A stretch of DNA of 7,969 bases from an uncultured Clostridia bacterium (GTDB lineage Bacteria; Bacillota; Clostridia; HGM11327). The position numbers and the translations under genes are program-made. Each line of letters starts with the position of its first letter. Position 1 is the stretch's first letter. The stretch is from positions 1-7,969 of the forward strand of contig CAJLXE010000063.1 of assembly GCA_905210525.1 (NCBI GenBank), read 5' to 3'. Below the pieces are notes generated by a model that did no database searches, had not been told where the DNA came from, and saw only the letters and a list, made by a program, of their open reading frames with translations. This document shows positions 1 to 6,704 of this stretch, piece by piece.

Positions 1-880
1 GTTCGTCTGATTGAGGTACGTAAACGTCTTTGTTATTACGTTTGTTGTTCCGTTTTTGAGTGAGGACGTCTTTGTTCTGCCGAGTGCGTCATAAACATAA
101 TCGTATTCGCCTGTAAATTCGGACGTCATGTTATCCGAGAACTTATAAATTTCGTCCTCCGCAAGCACAAGCACACCGTTTGTAGCATTGTCTATCGTTG
201 CCGTTCCGACAAGTCGGTTATCCGCGGCATAAATCAGCTTCTTTGTTCTGCCGCTCTCATGGTCAACCGCCGTTATTACCGTACCGTTTACATCATATGC
301 GTACTCATATTTAAGCGTTGTTCCCGAATACTGTTCTACCGCATTTCCCCAGATATCATACACATATGCTTCATAAGCGCCGCTGCCGTATGTGGTTTTG
401 GTAAGGTTTCCTGCGCCGTTGCCCGCATATTCATAGCTTATCAGCGTCTGCGAGCCTACCGAAATCGACGTAATATTTCCGTATACGTTATATACAATAT
501 TATAGGTTTCGCTCTTACCCGTTGCGGTGTCGCTATGAACGATTTTCGTCAGCAGACCGTTTGTATAAGTATACGTATTCTTAGCCGTGCCGCGAGCCAT
601 TGTCGCCGCGAGCCCGTTCGCGTTATATGTGTACGTCGTGGTTACGTTGTTCGCGTCCTTGATTGTAAGCACATTGCCATGCGAATCATACGTATATGTT
701 GTTGTATTCCCCGCTTCATCCGTATATGTAAGGCAATTTCCGTTTGCGTCATATGTTGATGACGTAAACAGTATGTCTGTACCGTTTGCAAGTGTGGAAT
801 CCGTTCCTACGTACTTTATTTTCGTAGACGTTATGTTGTCATTCGCGTCATATGTATAAATATACGCTATGTCATTATAT
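1..880 (-). repeat. YD (RHS) repeat region
   Basis: From about residue 1346 to the window edge the protein consists of beta-strand repeats with YxYDxxGN or YDxxGR cores: YTYDANDNIT, STYDANGNCL, YTYDSHGNVL, YTYNANGLAA, YVYDIWGNAV, YAYDVNGTVI, YVYDALGRTK. In RHS proteins these build the spiral shell that encloses the C-terminal domain. No PxDPxG-type core or autoproteolysis site is reached, so the conserved end of the shell must lie left of the window if it is present. Confidence 0.88.
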
Positions 881-3800
881 ATCTGCGAATTGAAGTTAAC
901 CGTCATTGTGGACGGAGCAGCGCCCGTACCCTTTGTTATAGCGGCGTATTCAGTGCTTGTTCCCTCGTAATACAGATTGAAACCCGAGGTCGTCTGATAA
1001 AAAGCGTAATCTCCGAATGTTGTAACCGATTTCGGCAGATTGAGCGCCTTAAGCGAGCTGCAATACGAGAACGCTTTATAGCCTATTGTCGTAACTCCGT
1101 CAGGAAGCCTTATATCTTTAAGCTTTTTGCAGTCATGGAATGTACAGCTCCTTATTTGCGTAACTCCGTCAGGAATATTTATCGATTCAAGCGCCTGGCA
1201 TCCCCAGAACGCATTATCAGATATGCTCTTTACGGTGTCCGGCAGGATAACCTTTATAATTGACGTATTATTCTTGAATGCGCTGTTTCCTATGGAGGTT
1301 ACCGTATCTCCCGCAGGACTCTTCGGAGGAATGTTTATTACTGTGTCGGTGCACGTACCGATTGTACCTACAAAACAGGTTCCGTCGCCATTGCTCTTGA
1401 ATGCAAGTCCCGTGCTGTAAGCCGTATCATCCGTATCCGATTCATCGGATTCATACGTATTGCCTGATACGGGCGACAGAACAACATCGTCAAAATACGC
1501 GAGTCCCGATGTTGAATTTACAAGCGACAGCTTAACGCTTGCTATCTTCAACGACTTATCGGTCTTTGAAGACGTTATTTCATAGCACTGATACTGCCAG
1601 TCGGCATATGAGCCGTCGTATCTTATTTTTACGGTTTCTTCCGTACCGTCAGAATATCTGAGCGTTATATCGGCTCCGTATGCCGCGTTTGTTACGGCGC
1701 TTGCCTTTGCCCAAGCCGATACTGTAAAGCCGGTTGTTACGGAAGCATTTACGGGAATTTCACGGTAAACGGTTTTGCCCGCGCTTACCTGCCACGATTT
1801 TGTTCCGTTTGCCGAATTACCCGATGCAATTGTCGCGTCGTTTGCAGAAGACCACGGATTTGAAGTCTGTTCCGCGCCCGTAAACGGCAATGCGTTGTAT
1901 GCAGTAGGTACGGAGTTCTTCTCGAGCTGAGCGCAGTCTGCATAAACAGTGCCCGCAGCATTCCGGAGTCCGAAATTCAATGTATAAGTCTGTGCCGATG
2001 TTACCGTAAATGTTGCAAATATACGATACCAACCGTTACCTATATTTTCGTTGTTTGTGCCTACATAATATCCGCTGTTAGATACTGCCGCACCCGATGC
2101 GTCTTTAACCTCGGCATATGCGCCGCCGACAGCCGAACCTGTGTTCTTGGCAACGCCTTTCAGTTTTACGTATACAGAGAAAGTATATGTTCCCGGCGCA
2201 AGGTTAATGCTGAAATACGAATTTGCAGCAGACGCAAATTTTGCGGAATAGCTGCCGAGCAGAGCTTCTTCAATCGAGCGCGTAACATTTGTAACACCCG
2301 AAGTCGCTTCAAAGCTTGAATTATCCAGATAATTCTCACTGCCTCCGCCCGAAACGGAAGACGCTGTCTTGTTACCGCCCTCGTTTTCCGTAAGGCCGTA
2401 CATAATCGCATTATAAATTTCACTGCCGTTCTTCACAACGGAATGAAGAGTTCTTCCGTCCTTACTGAAAACGACGGTAGTATAGATATTATCGGCAGTT
2501 GCGGAAAAATCATAGTCTTTTCCGGGATTCTGGTACACGGTATATCTTGTTCCGTAGTATATTTTCGTTTCCTCAACAGCGTTATATACCGAATTGACAT
2601 ATCTGCAATACTTTATATTGTTTATGCGGTTATTTGAATCAAAAGTATAAGTATATGCATAACCGTCAATGCTTCTTCTTACCGCGAACATTGACGCCAT
2701 CGTCTGATATTCGTGAACGTTGGCATACGAATCCGATATTTTCGTCACGTTGGCGGAAGAATCATATGTTATTGTGTAATCGCCTATGCCTGTAAGATTA
2801 TTCGACGTATATGTAAATGAAATCACGGTTTCGCCCGCGCTCGTCACGGATGAAAGCGCATACGTACCTGTATAATTATAGGTATACGTTTTGTCGTCAC
2901 ACTCAAGCGAAGTAAGAAGTCCGTTTGAATTGAATACTCGCGTGATATCTCCGTTTACAAGAGTAACCGTGTTATTCGCGGTATCTACGTCCAGCGAAGC
3001 GCCGATAACGGCATTCGTATAAAGCCCTGAGGTCGCATCCGGAATAAAAGAATATTCCGTACCGTAATTGTCAACATATACATATATGTCGTTTGAGGAA
3101 TCGTATTTCATGAGCTCAACAAGAGAAAGCTTCCAGCCTCTGCCCATTTTATAGCTCGTTGAAATTCCGTAATATCGGTAAAAATCACCGCTGCTTGCAG
3201 AATCCTTATACAGCTTGCTGTTATAGATATATTCAAGTGATATCGGGAAATTTTTAAGCTTGGCGTCAAGCGCTGTAGAGGATACGAGATTACCCCACGC
3301 ATGGCTTACGCGATTTGTCACATTATTATCAAGCGATGAAGTGTCATAAGTATATGTATCGCTTATACCCATATCGCCCGACACTGCGGTTATTGTTTTA
3401 TCTCTGTATGTAACGGAGAGCTTAGGTCTTTGCGATACCGTTGCATAATTGTTTCCGAGGAACGATCTGCAAACGTTGCCGTCAGTTTCATTTGTGTTTT
3501 TGAACAGGAATCCGCGGTCGGCATTTTTCGTACCGTTTTTCCATTCACGCACAAGAAACGTAATATCAAAAGCACCGTACGCTCTTGCGCCGGGCTTTGC
3601 CGTTGCAACAGCCGTCGAAACATAGTTGTCTGCACCGACATTATTCCATGTTGCACCGGTTTCCGTCCATGCATTTCCCGTAAATGCATGAATTGAGAAT
3701 GTCTGACCGCCGGAACCCGTGCCCTCGCAAATATAGAACGTTGCGTTCAATATATCGGACGCCGAACTTGAAATGTAATCGGCACTGCTCGTAAGTCCCG

Positions 3801-4917
3801 GAAGCTTGACAAGGATTCTGCCCACGCCGTATGCAGAGCTGTACAAGCCCGCATGATTGAACGCCCATGTTCCCGTATTCAGAGTGGGCTTACCGGAATA
3901 TATTGTAGTGTCCTGAATATTTGTAGTAACGCTTGCATTGTTTATTTCAACCTGAGGATCGATGTGTACGGGATAAACAGTGTTTGCATCCGTAAGAAAC
4001 TCCTCGTTGACCGACATTGTAACCGTATAATATTCACCGCTTCTGATTTCGGTTATCTGCATTGTTCCGCCGTCGATATTGCACGCGCTGTCATATGCAA
4101 ACACCTGTCCCAAAGAAAATTTTTCCTTGGCATCCTCCGATTCGGCAAAGTAATATATTCCGTCTTCGCCGCAGTACGGATACATTCCGTTGGTCTCGGC
4201 AACAAAAGTCCAGCTTGTTGTTCCGTTGTATCTTGAAAGAACTATTTCTTCCTTTACGCCGTTCAGCGTAGGAATATATATTACGTCCGAATCATCGTCA
4301 AATACGGAATTATATTCCAGCGCATTGTCATCACTTTTAAGGTTGACGCGGGCATTTGCCGTCATATGCATGGAATCACCGGGAACCGGAATAAGCCTGA
4401 GTGTATTTCCATTATATGATACGGTAATACCGTCCGAAATTGAAGACGGAAGCGTAAGTCCGACATCATTTTGTCTCGTTGCGTAACCGTCCGCGGTCAC
4501 CCTCAGATTGATATTTTTATCGGCTATTTTTCCGTTTTCATCTACGAATTTTATATTATCATCAAAAAAATATACTGTTTTTGTGCCGTTTTTATTCAGG
4601 TATGCAATCGTATTGAGTGTTTCGGCATCAATCAGTCTTTCAACATGACCCGCCGCATATGCTGTTTCATAATCAACATACGGAGAAAGCTCGCTCTCGG
4701 ACAGTATTCTTTTTCCTTTTTCCCCTTTGCCCGAAAAAAGCCCCGAAAGAAAGTCTTTCATCTGTGCCTCGGAAACATCCGTTTCCGTACCCGAAAGCCC
4801 GCTTTGCGCACCTGAAAGTTCTGCATAAGCAGCCATAGGCCATATATACACGCTCATTGCCAATATCAGTATCAACGATATCAGACTTCGGTACAGATGC
4901 TTTGTTTTCAGTGTCAT
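1..4917 (-). CDS. Secreted DNRLRE / YD-repeat (RHS) surface protein with BspA-type leucine-rich repeats; C-terminus cut by window edge
   Basis: The frame is open for 1639 codons and exits the left edge, so the C-terminus is missing. Residues 1-32 are a signal peptide (basic start, hydrophobic core, AYA before Glu33). A conserved N-terminal module (about 105-330) ends in YPVHIDP (315-321), typical of this class. A DNRLRE domain follows (about 336-503, with GATWNN and RPKLSVTY). Residues about 525-650 are an RHS opening segment (FPISLEYIYNS, GRGWKLSL around Trp595), followed by degenerate YD strands to about 760. Two galactose-binding-like beta-sandwiches occupy about 862-1010 (NYLDNSSFE start) and 1010-1150. 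Four BspA leucine-rich repeats span 1208-1299. YD repeats (YTYDANDN, YTYDSHGN, YVYDIWGN, YVYDALGR) run from about 1350 to the edge. Such proteins form beta-shells displayed outside the cell, often with a variable C-terminal effector. Whether this is a toxin or an adhesin cannot be told here. The ATG at 4917 is chosen because it gives the signal peptide. Confidence 0.93.
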   Translation of the reverse strand, partial: MTLKTKHLYRSLISLILILAMSVYIWPMAAYAELSGAQSGLSGTETDVSEAQMKDFLSGLFSGKGEKGKRILSESELSPYVDYETAYAAGHVERLIDAETLNTIAYLNKNGTKTVYFFDDNIKFVDENGKIADKNINLRVTADGYATRQNDVGLTLPSSISDGITVSYNGNTLRLIPVPGDSMHMTANARVNLKSDDNALEYNSVFDDDSDVIYIPTLNGVKEEIVLSRYNGTTSWTFVAETNGMYPYCGEDGIYYFAESEDAKEKFSLGQVFAYDSACNIDGGTMQITEIRSGEYYTVTMSVNEEFLTDANTVYPVHIDPQVEINNASVTTNIQDTTIYSGKPTLNTGTWAFNHAGLYSSAYGVGRILVKLPGLTSSADYISSSASDILNATFYICEGTGSGGQTFSIHAFTGNAWTETGATWNNVGADNYVSTAVATAKPGARAYGAFDITFLVREWKNGTKNADRGFLFKNTNETDGNVCRSFLGNNYATVSQRPKLSVTYRDKTITAVSGDMGISDTYTYDTSSLDNNVTNRVSHAWGNLVSSTALDAKLKNFPISLEYIYNSKLYKDSASSGDFYRYYGISTSYKMGRGWKLSLVELMKYDSSNDIYVYVDNYGTEYSFIPDATSGLYTNAVIGASLDVDTANNTVTLVNGDITRVFNSNGLLTSLECDDKTYTYNYTGTYALSSVTSAGETVISFTYTSNNLTGIGDYTITYDSSANVTKISDSYANVHEYQTMASMFAVRRSIDGYAYTYTFDSNNRINNIKYCRYVNSVYNAVEETKIYYGTRYTVYQNPGKDYDFSATADNIYTTVVFSKDGRTLHSVVKNGSEIYNAIMYGLTENEGGNKTASSVSGGGSENYLDNSSFEATSGVTNVTRSIEEALLGSYSAKFASAANSYFSINLAPGTYTFSVYVKLKGVAKNTGSAVGGAYAEVKDASGAAVSNSGYYVGTNNENIGNGWYRIFATFTVTSAQTYTLNFGLRNAAGTVYADCAQLEKNSVPTAYNALPFTGAEQTSNPWSSANDATIASGNSANGTKSWQVSAGKTVYREIPVNASVTTGFTVSAWAKASAVTNAAYGADITLRYSDGTEETVKIRYDGSYADWQYQCYEITSSKTDKSLKIASVKLSLVNSTSGLAYFDDVVLSPVSGNTYESDESDTDDTAYSTGLAFKSNGDGTCFVGTIGTCTDTVINIPPKSPAGDTVTSIGNSAFKNNTSIIKVILPDTVKSISDNAFWGCQALESINIPDGVTQIRSCTFHDCKKLKDIRLPDGVTTIGYKAFSYCSSLKALNLPKSVTTFGDYAFYQTTSGFNLYYEGTSTEYAAITKGTGAAPSTMTVNFNSQIYNDIAYIYTYDANDNITSTKIKYVGTDSTLANGTDILFTSSTYDANGNCLTYTDEAGNTTTYTYDSHGNVLTIKDANNVTTTYTYNANGLAATMARGTAKNTYTYTNGLLTKIVHSDTATGKSETYNIVYNVYGNITSISVGSQTLISYEYAGNGAGNLTKTTYGSGAYEAYVYDIWGNAVEQYSGTTLKYEYAYDVNGTVITAVDHESGRTKKLIYAADNRLVGTATIDNATNGVLVLAEDEIYKFSDNMTSEFTGEYDYVYDALGRTKTSSLKNGTTNVITKTFTYLNQTN
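1021..1296 (-). repeat. Four tandem 23-residue BspA-type leucine-rich repeats inside the YD-repeat gene
   Basis: Residues 1208-1299 fall into four exact 23-residue units. They begin SIGNSAF, SISDNAF, QIRSCTF and TIGYKAF, and end LPDTVK, IPDGVT, LPDGVT and LPKSVT. A fifth partial unit (TFGDYAF) follows. The pattern, xIxxxAFxxCxxLxxIxLPxxVT, is the LRR_5 (BspA/TpLRR) type, common in surface proteins of gut anaerobes, where it usually mediates binding. It sits between the second beta-sandwich and the C-terminal YD repeats. At DNA level the units are diverged apart from short shared stretches such as ccgtcagga. Confidence 0.9.
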
Positions 4918-4929
4918 TGTTTTTTTCTT

Positions 4930-4937
4930 CCCCACCT
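4930..4937 (-). promoter_or_regulatory. Probable ribosome binding site of the YD-repeat gene
   Basis: The minus strand reads AGGTGGGG, 12 bases before the ATG at 4917. It is a weaker and more distant match than the sites of the other three genes. An in-frame GTG lies inside this purine run but has no ribosome site of its own, which supports the ATG. Confidence 0.55.
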
Positions 4938-4939
4938 GC

Positions 4940-5000
4940 ATGACATTTCCCGCGAAAGAATCCGGTCTTATTTTCTCCCCCCGTCCGGGAATTTTGTCAT
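4940..5000 (-). other. Foldable 5' leader element of the YD-repeat gene
   Basis: The minus-strand leader starts ATGACA and ends TGTCAT (5000-4995 with 4945-4940). Inside that, TTCCCG pairs with CGGGAA (4991-4986 with 4957-4947 region, exact arm 4952-4947), separated from the outer stem by a small internal loop. A weaker inner stem of about seven pairs with wobbles is possible between a GGGAGAA and a TTCTTTC stretch. The element ends three bases before the ribosome site. I do not recognise it as a known riboswitch class. It could be a regulatory RNA fold or an mRNA-stabilising hairpin. Confidence 0.45.
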
Positions 5001-5030
5001 ATTTGGTGTTTTAATATGTTTTTCACCCAT

Positions 5031-5059
5031 ATTATACCCGATTCGGCAAATTTCGTCAA
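5031..5059 (-). promoter_or_regulatory. Sigma-A promoter of the YD-repeat gene
   Basis: The minus strand has TTGACG (5059-5054), a 17-base spacer and a perfect TATAAT (5036-5031). Transcription would start near 5024, giving a leader of about 107 bases before the ATG at 4917. It lies downstream of the antiporter's terminator, so this gene is its own transcription unit. Confidence 0.85.
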
Positions 5060-5187
5060 TATGTCTTTCACTGTATTTTAATATATTTTTCATGATATTT
5101 TATTGTGATTTTCGCATGATCAAATTGTTATTTTTCATAACAAAAGTTACATCTGCTCCTCAATTCCGCTATTTATCGGATAAAAAT
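5060..5187. other. AT-rich intergenic stretch with one small hairpin
   Basis: This lies between the YD-repeat promoter and the antiporter terminator. No credible reading frame is seen on either strand. The only structure I find is a 7-bp inverted repeat, TTGTTAT/ATAACAA, at 5125-5143 with a five-base loop. It has no good T-run on either side, so a terminator call is not supported. It could be an upstream regulator site. Confidence 0.5.
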
Positions 5188-5212
5188 AACGGCATTTTAT
5201 TTTAATGCCGTT
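5182..5212 (-). terminator. Rho-independent terminator of the antiporter gene
   Basis: On the minus strand AACGGCATT (5212-5204) pairs perfectly with AATGCCGTT (5196-5188) around a seven-base loop. The second arm is followed by ATTTTTAT. It begins about 86 bases after the antiporter stop codon and precedes the YD-repeat promoter, so it separates the two units. Confidence 0.85.
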
Positions 5213-5297
5213 TGCGTATAATTCAAAATTTTATACTTATAACTTCTTTTAATCAAGTACCGCAAATATTTCAACACAACGCCCTTACGCTGTCTCT

Positions 5298-6494
5298 TTA
5301 TTCCTTGGCAAGCAGCGCTTTATAGCTCACGTCTATTCCCAATGCTCCGAGCGGCGCCGTAATTACTATGGCAAGCACCGCTACCGAAAGAACAATGTTT
5401 CCGCACGGCAGTCCCATTGCAAGCGGCACTGCTCCGATTGCAGCCTGTACTGTCGCTTTCGGCAAATATGCAATCACGCAAAACAGCCGTTCTTTGAACG
5501 TCAACGGAGTCTTCACAAGGCAAAGCATAACTCCCACCGCGCGGAACAAAAGCGCAATAAGAATCATTACCGCCGCACCGATCCCCGCATCAAGAGTATA
5601 TCTTATATTCACTGCCGCGCCCACAAGCACAAACAGCAACACCTCAGCCGCCTGCCACAAATTTCCGAACTTTTCCGAAATCCGCATCCGCACTGTATCC
5701 GTGCTCTTCATTCCGAGCACACACGCCATGCTTATAACCGCAAGCAGTCCCGAAACCGCCGCATATTTTTTTACCCATGTCTCAACAGCCGTTAACAGGA
5801 ATGCAATCCCCAATATAATAATTACTTTCATGCTGTTATGAATCAGATGCTTACGTATATAGGACGCTTCAAAAAACAGCCACAGTGCATAACCCGATAC
5901 CGCCCCCAACAGCGCTCCCGAAATAATCGAAACGGGAATATCCGCAAAGTCAGCAATATTTATCTTGCCGCCGCACGCCATACCCACAAATGCTGTAAAC
6001 AGTACAATTACAAAAATGTCGTCGCATGACGCTCCCGCCATAATCAACTGGGGAATACTTTTTTGAGTCCCGTACTTTTCATCTATAAGCCTCACCATTC
6101 TCGGAACAACCACCGCCGGAGAAACGGCGCCCATCACGGCCCCCATAACCGCAGCCTCCGTTCGCGTCACGCCGAGAAGCAACGGCGCAATCAACACATA
6201 ACCGAGTATCTCAAAGCCTGCCGGAACACACGACATCATCACGGCAGATCTGCCCACCTTTTTAAGATCAGACAAATTCAGCGACAGTCCCGCTTTTATC
6301 AGTATAATGATAAGAGCAATCTGCCTGAGCTCCGAAGAAATACCCAATACCGACGAATCAATCATGTCAAGCACGTAAGGCCCGAGAACAACTCCCGCAA
6401 TAAGCATACCCACAATTCCCGGCAATTTCAGCTTTTTGCATATTGCCGCAGCCAAAAGTCCCCCAAGAATAATCAGCGATAGTGACGCAATCAT
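5298..6494 (-). CDS. Cation:proton antiporter, CPA2 family, NHA/SLC9B type
   Basis: This is a 398-residue integral membrane protein, hydrophobic throughout, with about twelve predicted membrane segments. It would exchange Na+ or another monovalent cation for protons across the cytoplasmic membrane. Diagnostic motifs are SPAVVVP (125-131), the ASCDDI segment with Asp158 and Asp159 at the ion-binding site, and LPKATVQAAIG (344-354). These three together are closest to the NHA (SLC9B) branch rather than NhaA or NhaP, judged from remembered motifs. It ends shortly after the last membrane segment and has no TrkA-type cytoplasmic domain. The start has an ideal AGGAGG eight bases upstream. Its own promoter and what looks like a fluoride riboswitch precede it, and a hairpin terminator follows, so it is monocistronic. 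Context points to a role in fluoride stress; the transported ion cannot be read from sequence. Confidence 0.93.
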   Translation of the reverse strand: MIASLSLIILGGLLAAAICKKLKLPGIVGMLIAGVVLGPYVLDMIDSSVLGISSELRQIALIIILIKAGLSLNLSDLKKVGRSAVMMSCVPAGFEILGYVLIAPLLLGVTRTEAAVMGAVMGAVSPAVVVPRMVRLIDEKYGTQKSIPQLIMAGASCDDIFVIVLFTAFVGMACGGKINIADFADIPVSIISGALLGAVSGYALWLFFEASYIRKHLIHNSMKVIIILGIAFLLTAVETWVKKYAAVSGLLAVISMACVLGMKSTDTVRMRISEKFGNLWQAAEVLLFVLVGAAVNIRYTLDAGIGAAVMILIALLFRAVGVMLCLVKTPLTFKERLFCVIAYLPKATVQAAIGAVPLAMGLPCGNIVLSVAVLAIVITAPLGALGIDVSYKALLAKE

Positions 6495-6502
6495 AAAAAA
6501 AA

Positions 6503-6508
6503 CCTCCT
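6503..6508 (-). promoter_or_regulatory. Ribosome binding site of the antiporter gene
   Basis: A perfect AGGAGG lies eight bases before the ATG at 6494, separated by a run of eight T. It is just downstream of the riboswitch terminator and fixes the start codon. Confidence 0.9.
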
Positions 6509-6518
6509 ATAAATGCAG

Positions 6519-6562
6519 AAAAGCCGATGATTTCTGCACATAAAATGCAGAAGTCATCAGCC
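6519..6562 (-). terminator. Riboswitch-controlled terminator hairpin in the antiporter leader
   Basis: On the minus strand the arm 6562-6546 (starting GGCTGATGAC) pairs with 6538-6523 (TGCAGAAATCATCGGC). The stem has about 16 pairs with one A-C mismatch and one G-U, a seven-base loop, then TTTTCT. The 5' arm contains the aptamer's UGAUG and pseudoknot strand, so the terminator and the ligand-bound aptamer exclude each other. That predicts an ON switch: ligand binding allows read-through. The T-run is short (four), so termination may be partial. A second hairpin, TGCAGAAA/TTTCTGCA (6538-6514), shares the 3' arm and could compete with it. Confidence 0.75.
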
Positions 6563-6606
6563 TGAATAAGCGGTTTCAGCATATGCTGCGGGAGAACTTC
6601 ATTCCC
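6547..6606 (-). promoter_or_regulatory. Fluoride riboswitch (crcB motif) aptamer
   Basis: Read on the minus strand, P1 is GGGA/UCCC (6606-6603 with 6593-6590). Its loop begins AUG (6602-6600). The joining strand is AAACC (6576-6572). The second stem is GCUU/AGGC (6571-6568 with 6563-6560), followed directly by UGAUG (6559-6555). A pseudoknot GAAGU (6600-6596) pairs with ACUUC (6554-6550). U6549 is placed for the conserved reversed-Hoogsteen pair with A6557. The order and bases match the known fluoride aptamer, in which backbone phosphates of AUG and UGAUG hold three Mg2+ around one fluoride ion. An extra small hairpin CAGC-AUAU-GCUG (6588-6577) sits between P1 and AAACC. The RNA lies in the leader of the antiporter. 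The call rests on manual matching to the consensus, without a covariance-model score. Confidence 0.88.
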
Positions 6607-6613
6607 TTTATTT

Positions 6614-6648
6614 TATCTTAACACAATTAAAAGCTTTGTGTTGAGATA
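6614..6648. promoter_or_regulatory. Inverted repeat at the antiporter transcription start
   Basis: A 13-base arm, TATCTTAACACAA (6614-6626), is repeated inverted as TTGTGTTGAGATA (6636-6648) with one mismatch and a nine-base gap. It covers about +1 to +34 of the transcript. A further copy of the core TAACACAA lies at 6658-6665, overlapping the -10 box. It could be an operator that adds transcriptional control to the riboswitch, or a 5' hairpin protecting the mRNA. Confidence 0.55.
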
Positions 6649-6653
6649 CGCTC

Positions 6654-6682
6654 ATTCTAACACAAATACGTAAAAAAATCAA
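6654..6682 (-). promoter_or_regulatory. Sigma-A promoter of the antiporter gene
   Basis: The minus strand shows TTGATT (6682-6677), a 17-base spacer and TAGAAT (6659-6654). The start is expected near 6647, giving a leader of about 150 bases holding the riboswitch. The -35 box is only 22 bases beyond the TSUP stop codon. Confidence 0.75.
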
Positions 6683-6704
6683 TACCCGATACAAAAAAAT
6701 TATT

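Noticed and set aside
259..759. Plus-strand 166-codon open frame at the left end
   Set aside because: It is a shadow of the YD-repeat coding frame, which is open for 1639 codons on the other strand; its Ile/Cys/Arg-rich product matches nothing.
1021..1296. Tandem DNA repeat or CRISPR-like array
   Set aside because: The periodicity is at protein level (23-residue leucine-rich repeats); the DNA units are too diverged and there are no spacers.
4918..5024. c-di-GMP riboswitch in the YD-repeat leader
   Set aside because: Considered because surface proteins in Clostridia can carry one. The conserved GEMM core sequences are absent.
5125..5143. Small hairpin TTGTTAT/ATAACAA as a terminator
   Set aside because: It is AT-only apart from one G-C pair on each side and is not followed by a T-run on either strand.
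4897..5205. Plus-strand 102-codon frame crossing the intergenic region
   Set aside because: It starts inside the YD-repeat gene's signal peptide region, runs through that gene's promoter and leader, has a Phe/Ile-rich product typical of AT-rich noncoding DNA, and lacks a ribosome site.
5368..5841. Plus-strand 157-codon open frame inside the antiporter gene
   Set aside because: It is antisense to a gene with clear family motifs. The translation has no recognisable domain and no ribosome binding site was found.
6063..6482. Plus-strand 139-codon open frame rich in His, Arg and Asn
   Set aside because: The composition is that of an antisense shadow of a hydrophobic membrane protein gene.
6495..6648. 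Na+ or Li+ riboswitch (DUF1646 or nhaA motifs) in front of the antiporter
   Set aside because: These were obvious candidates for an antiporter leader, but the sequence fits the fluoride aptamer element by element, including the pseudoknot.
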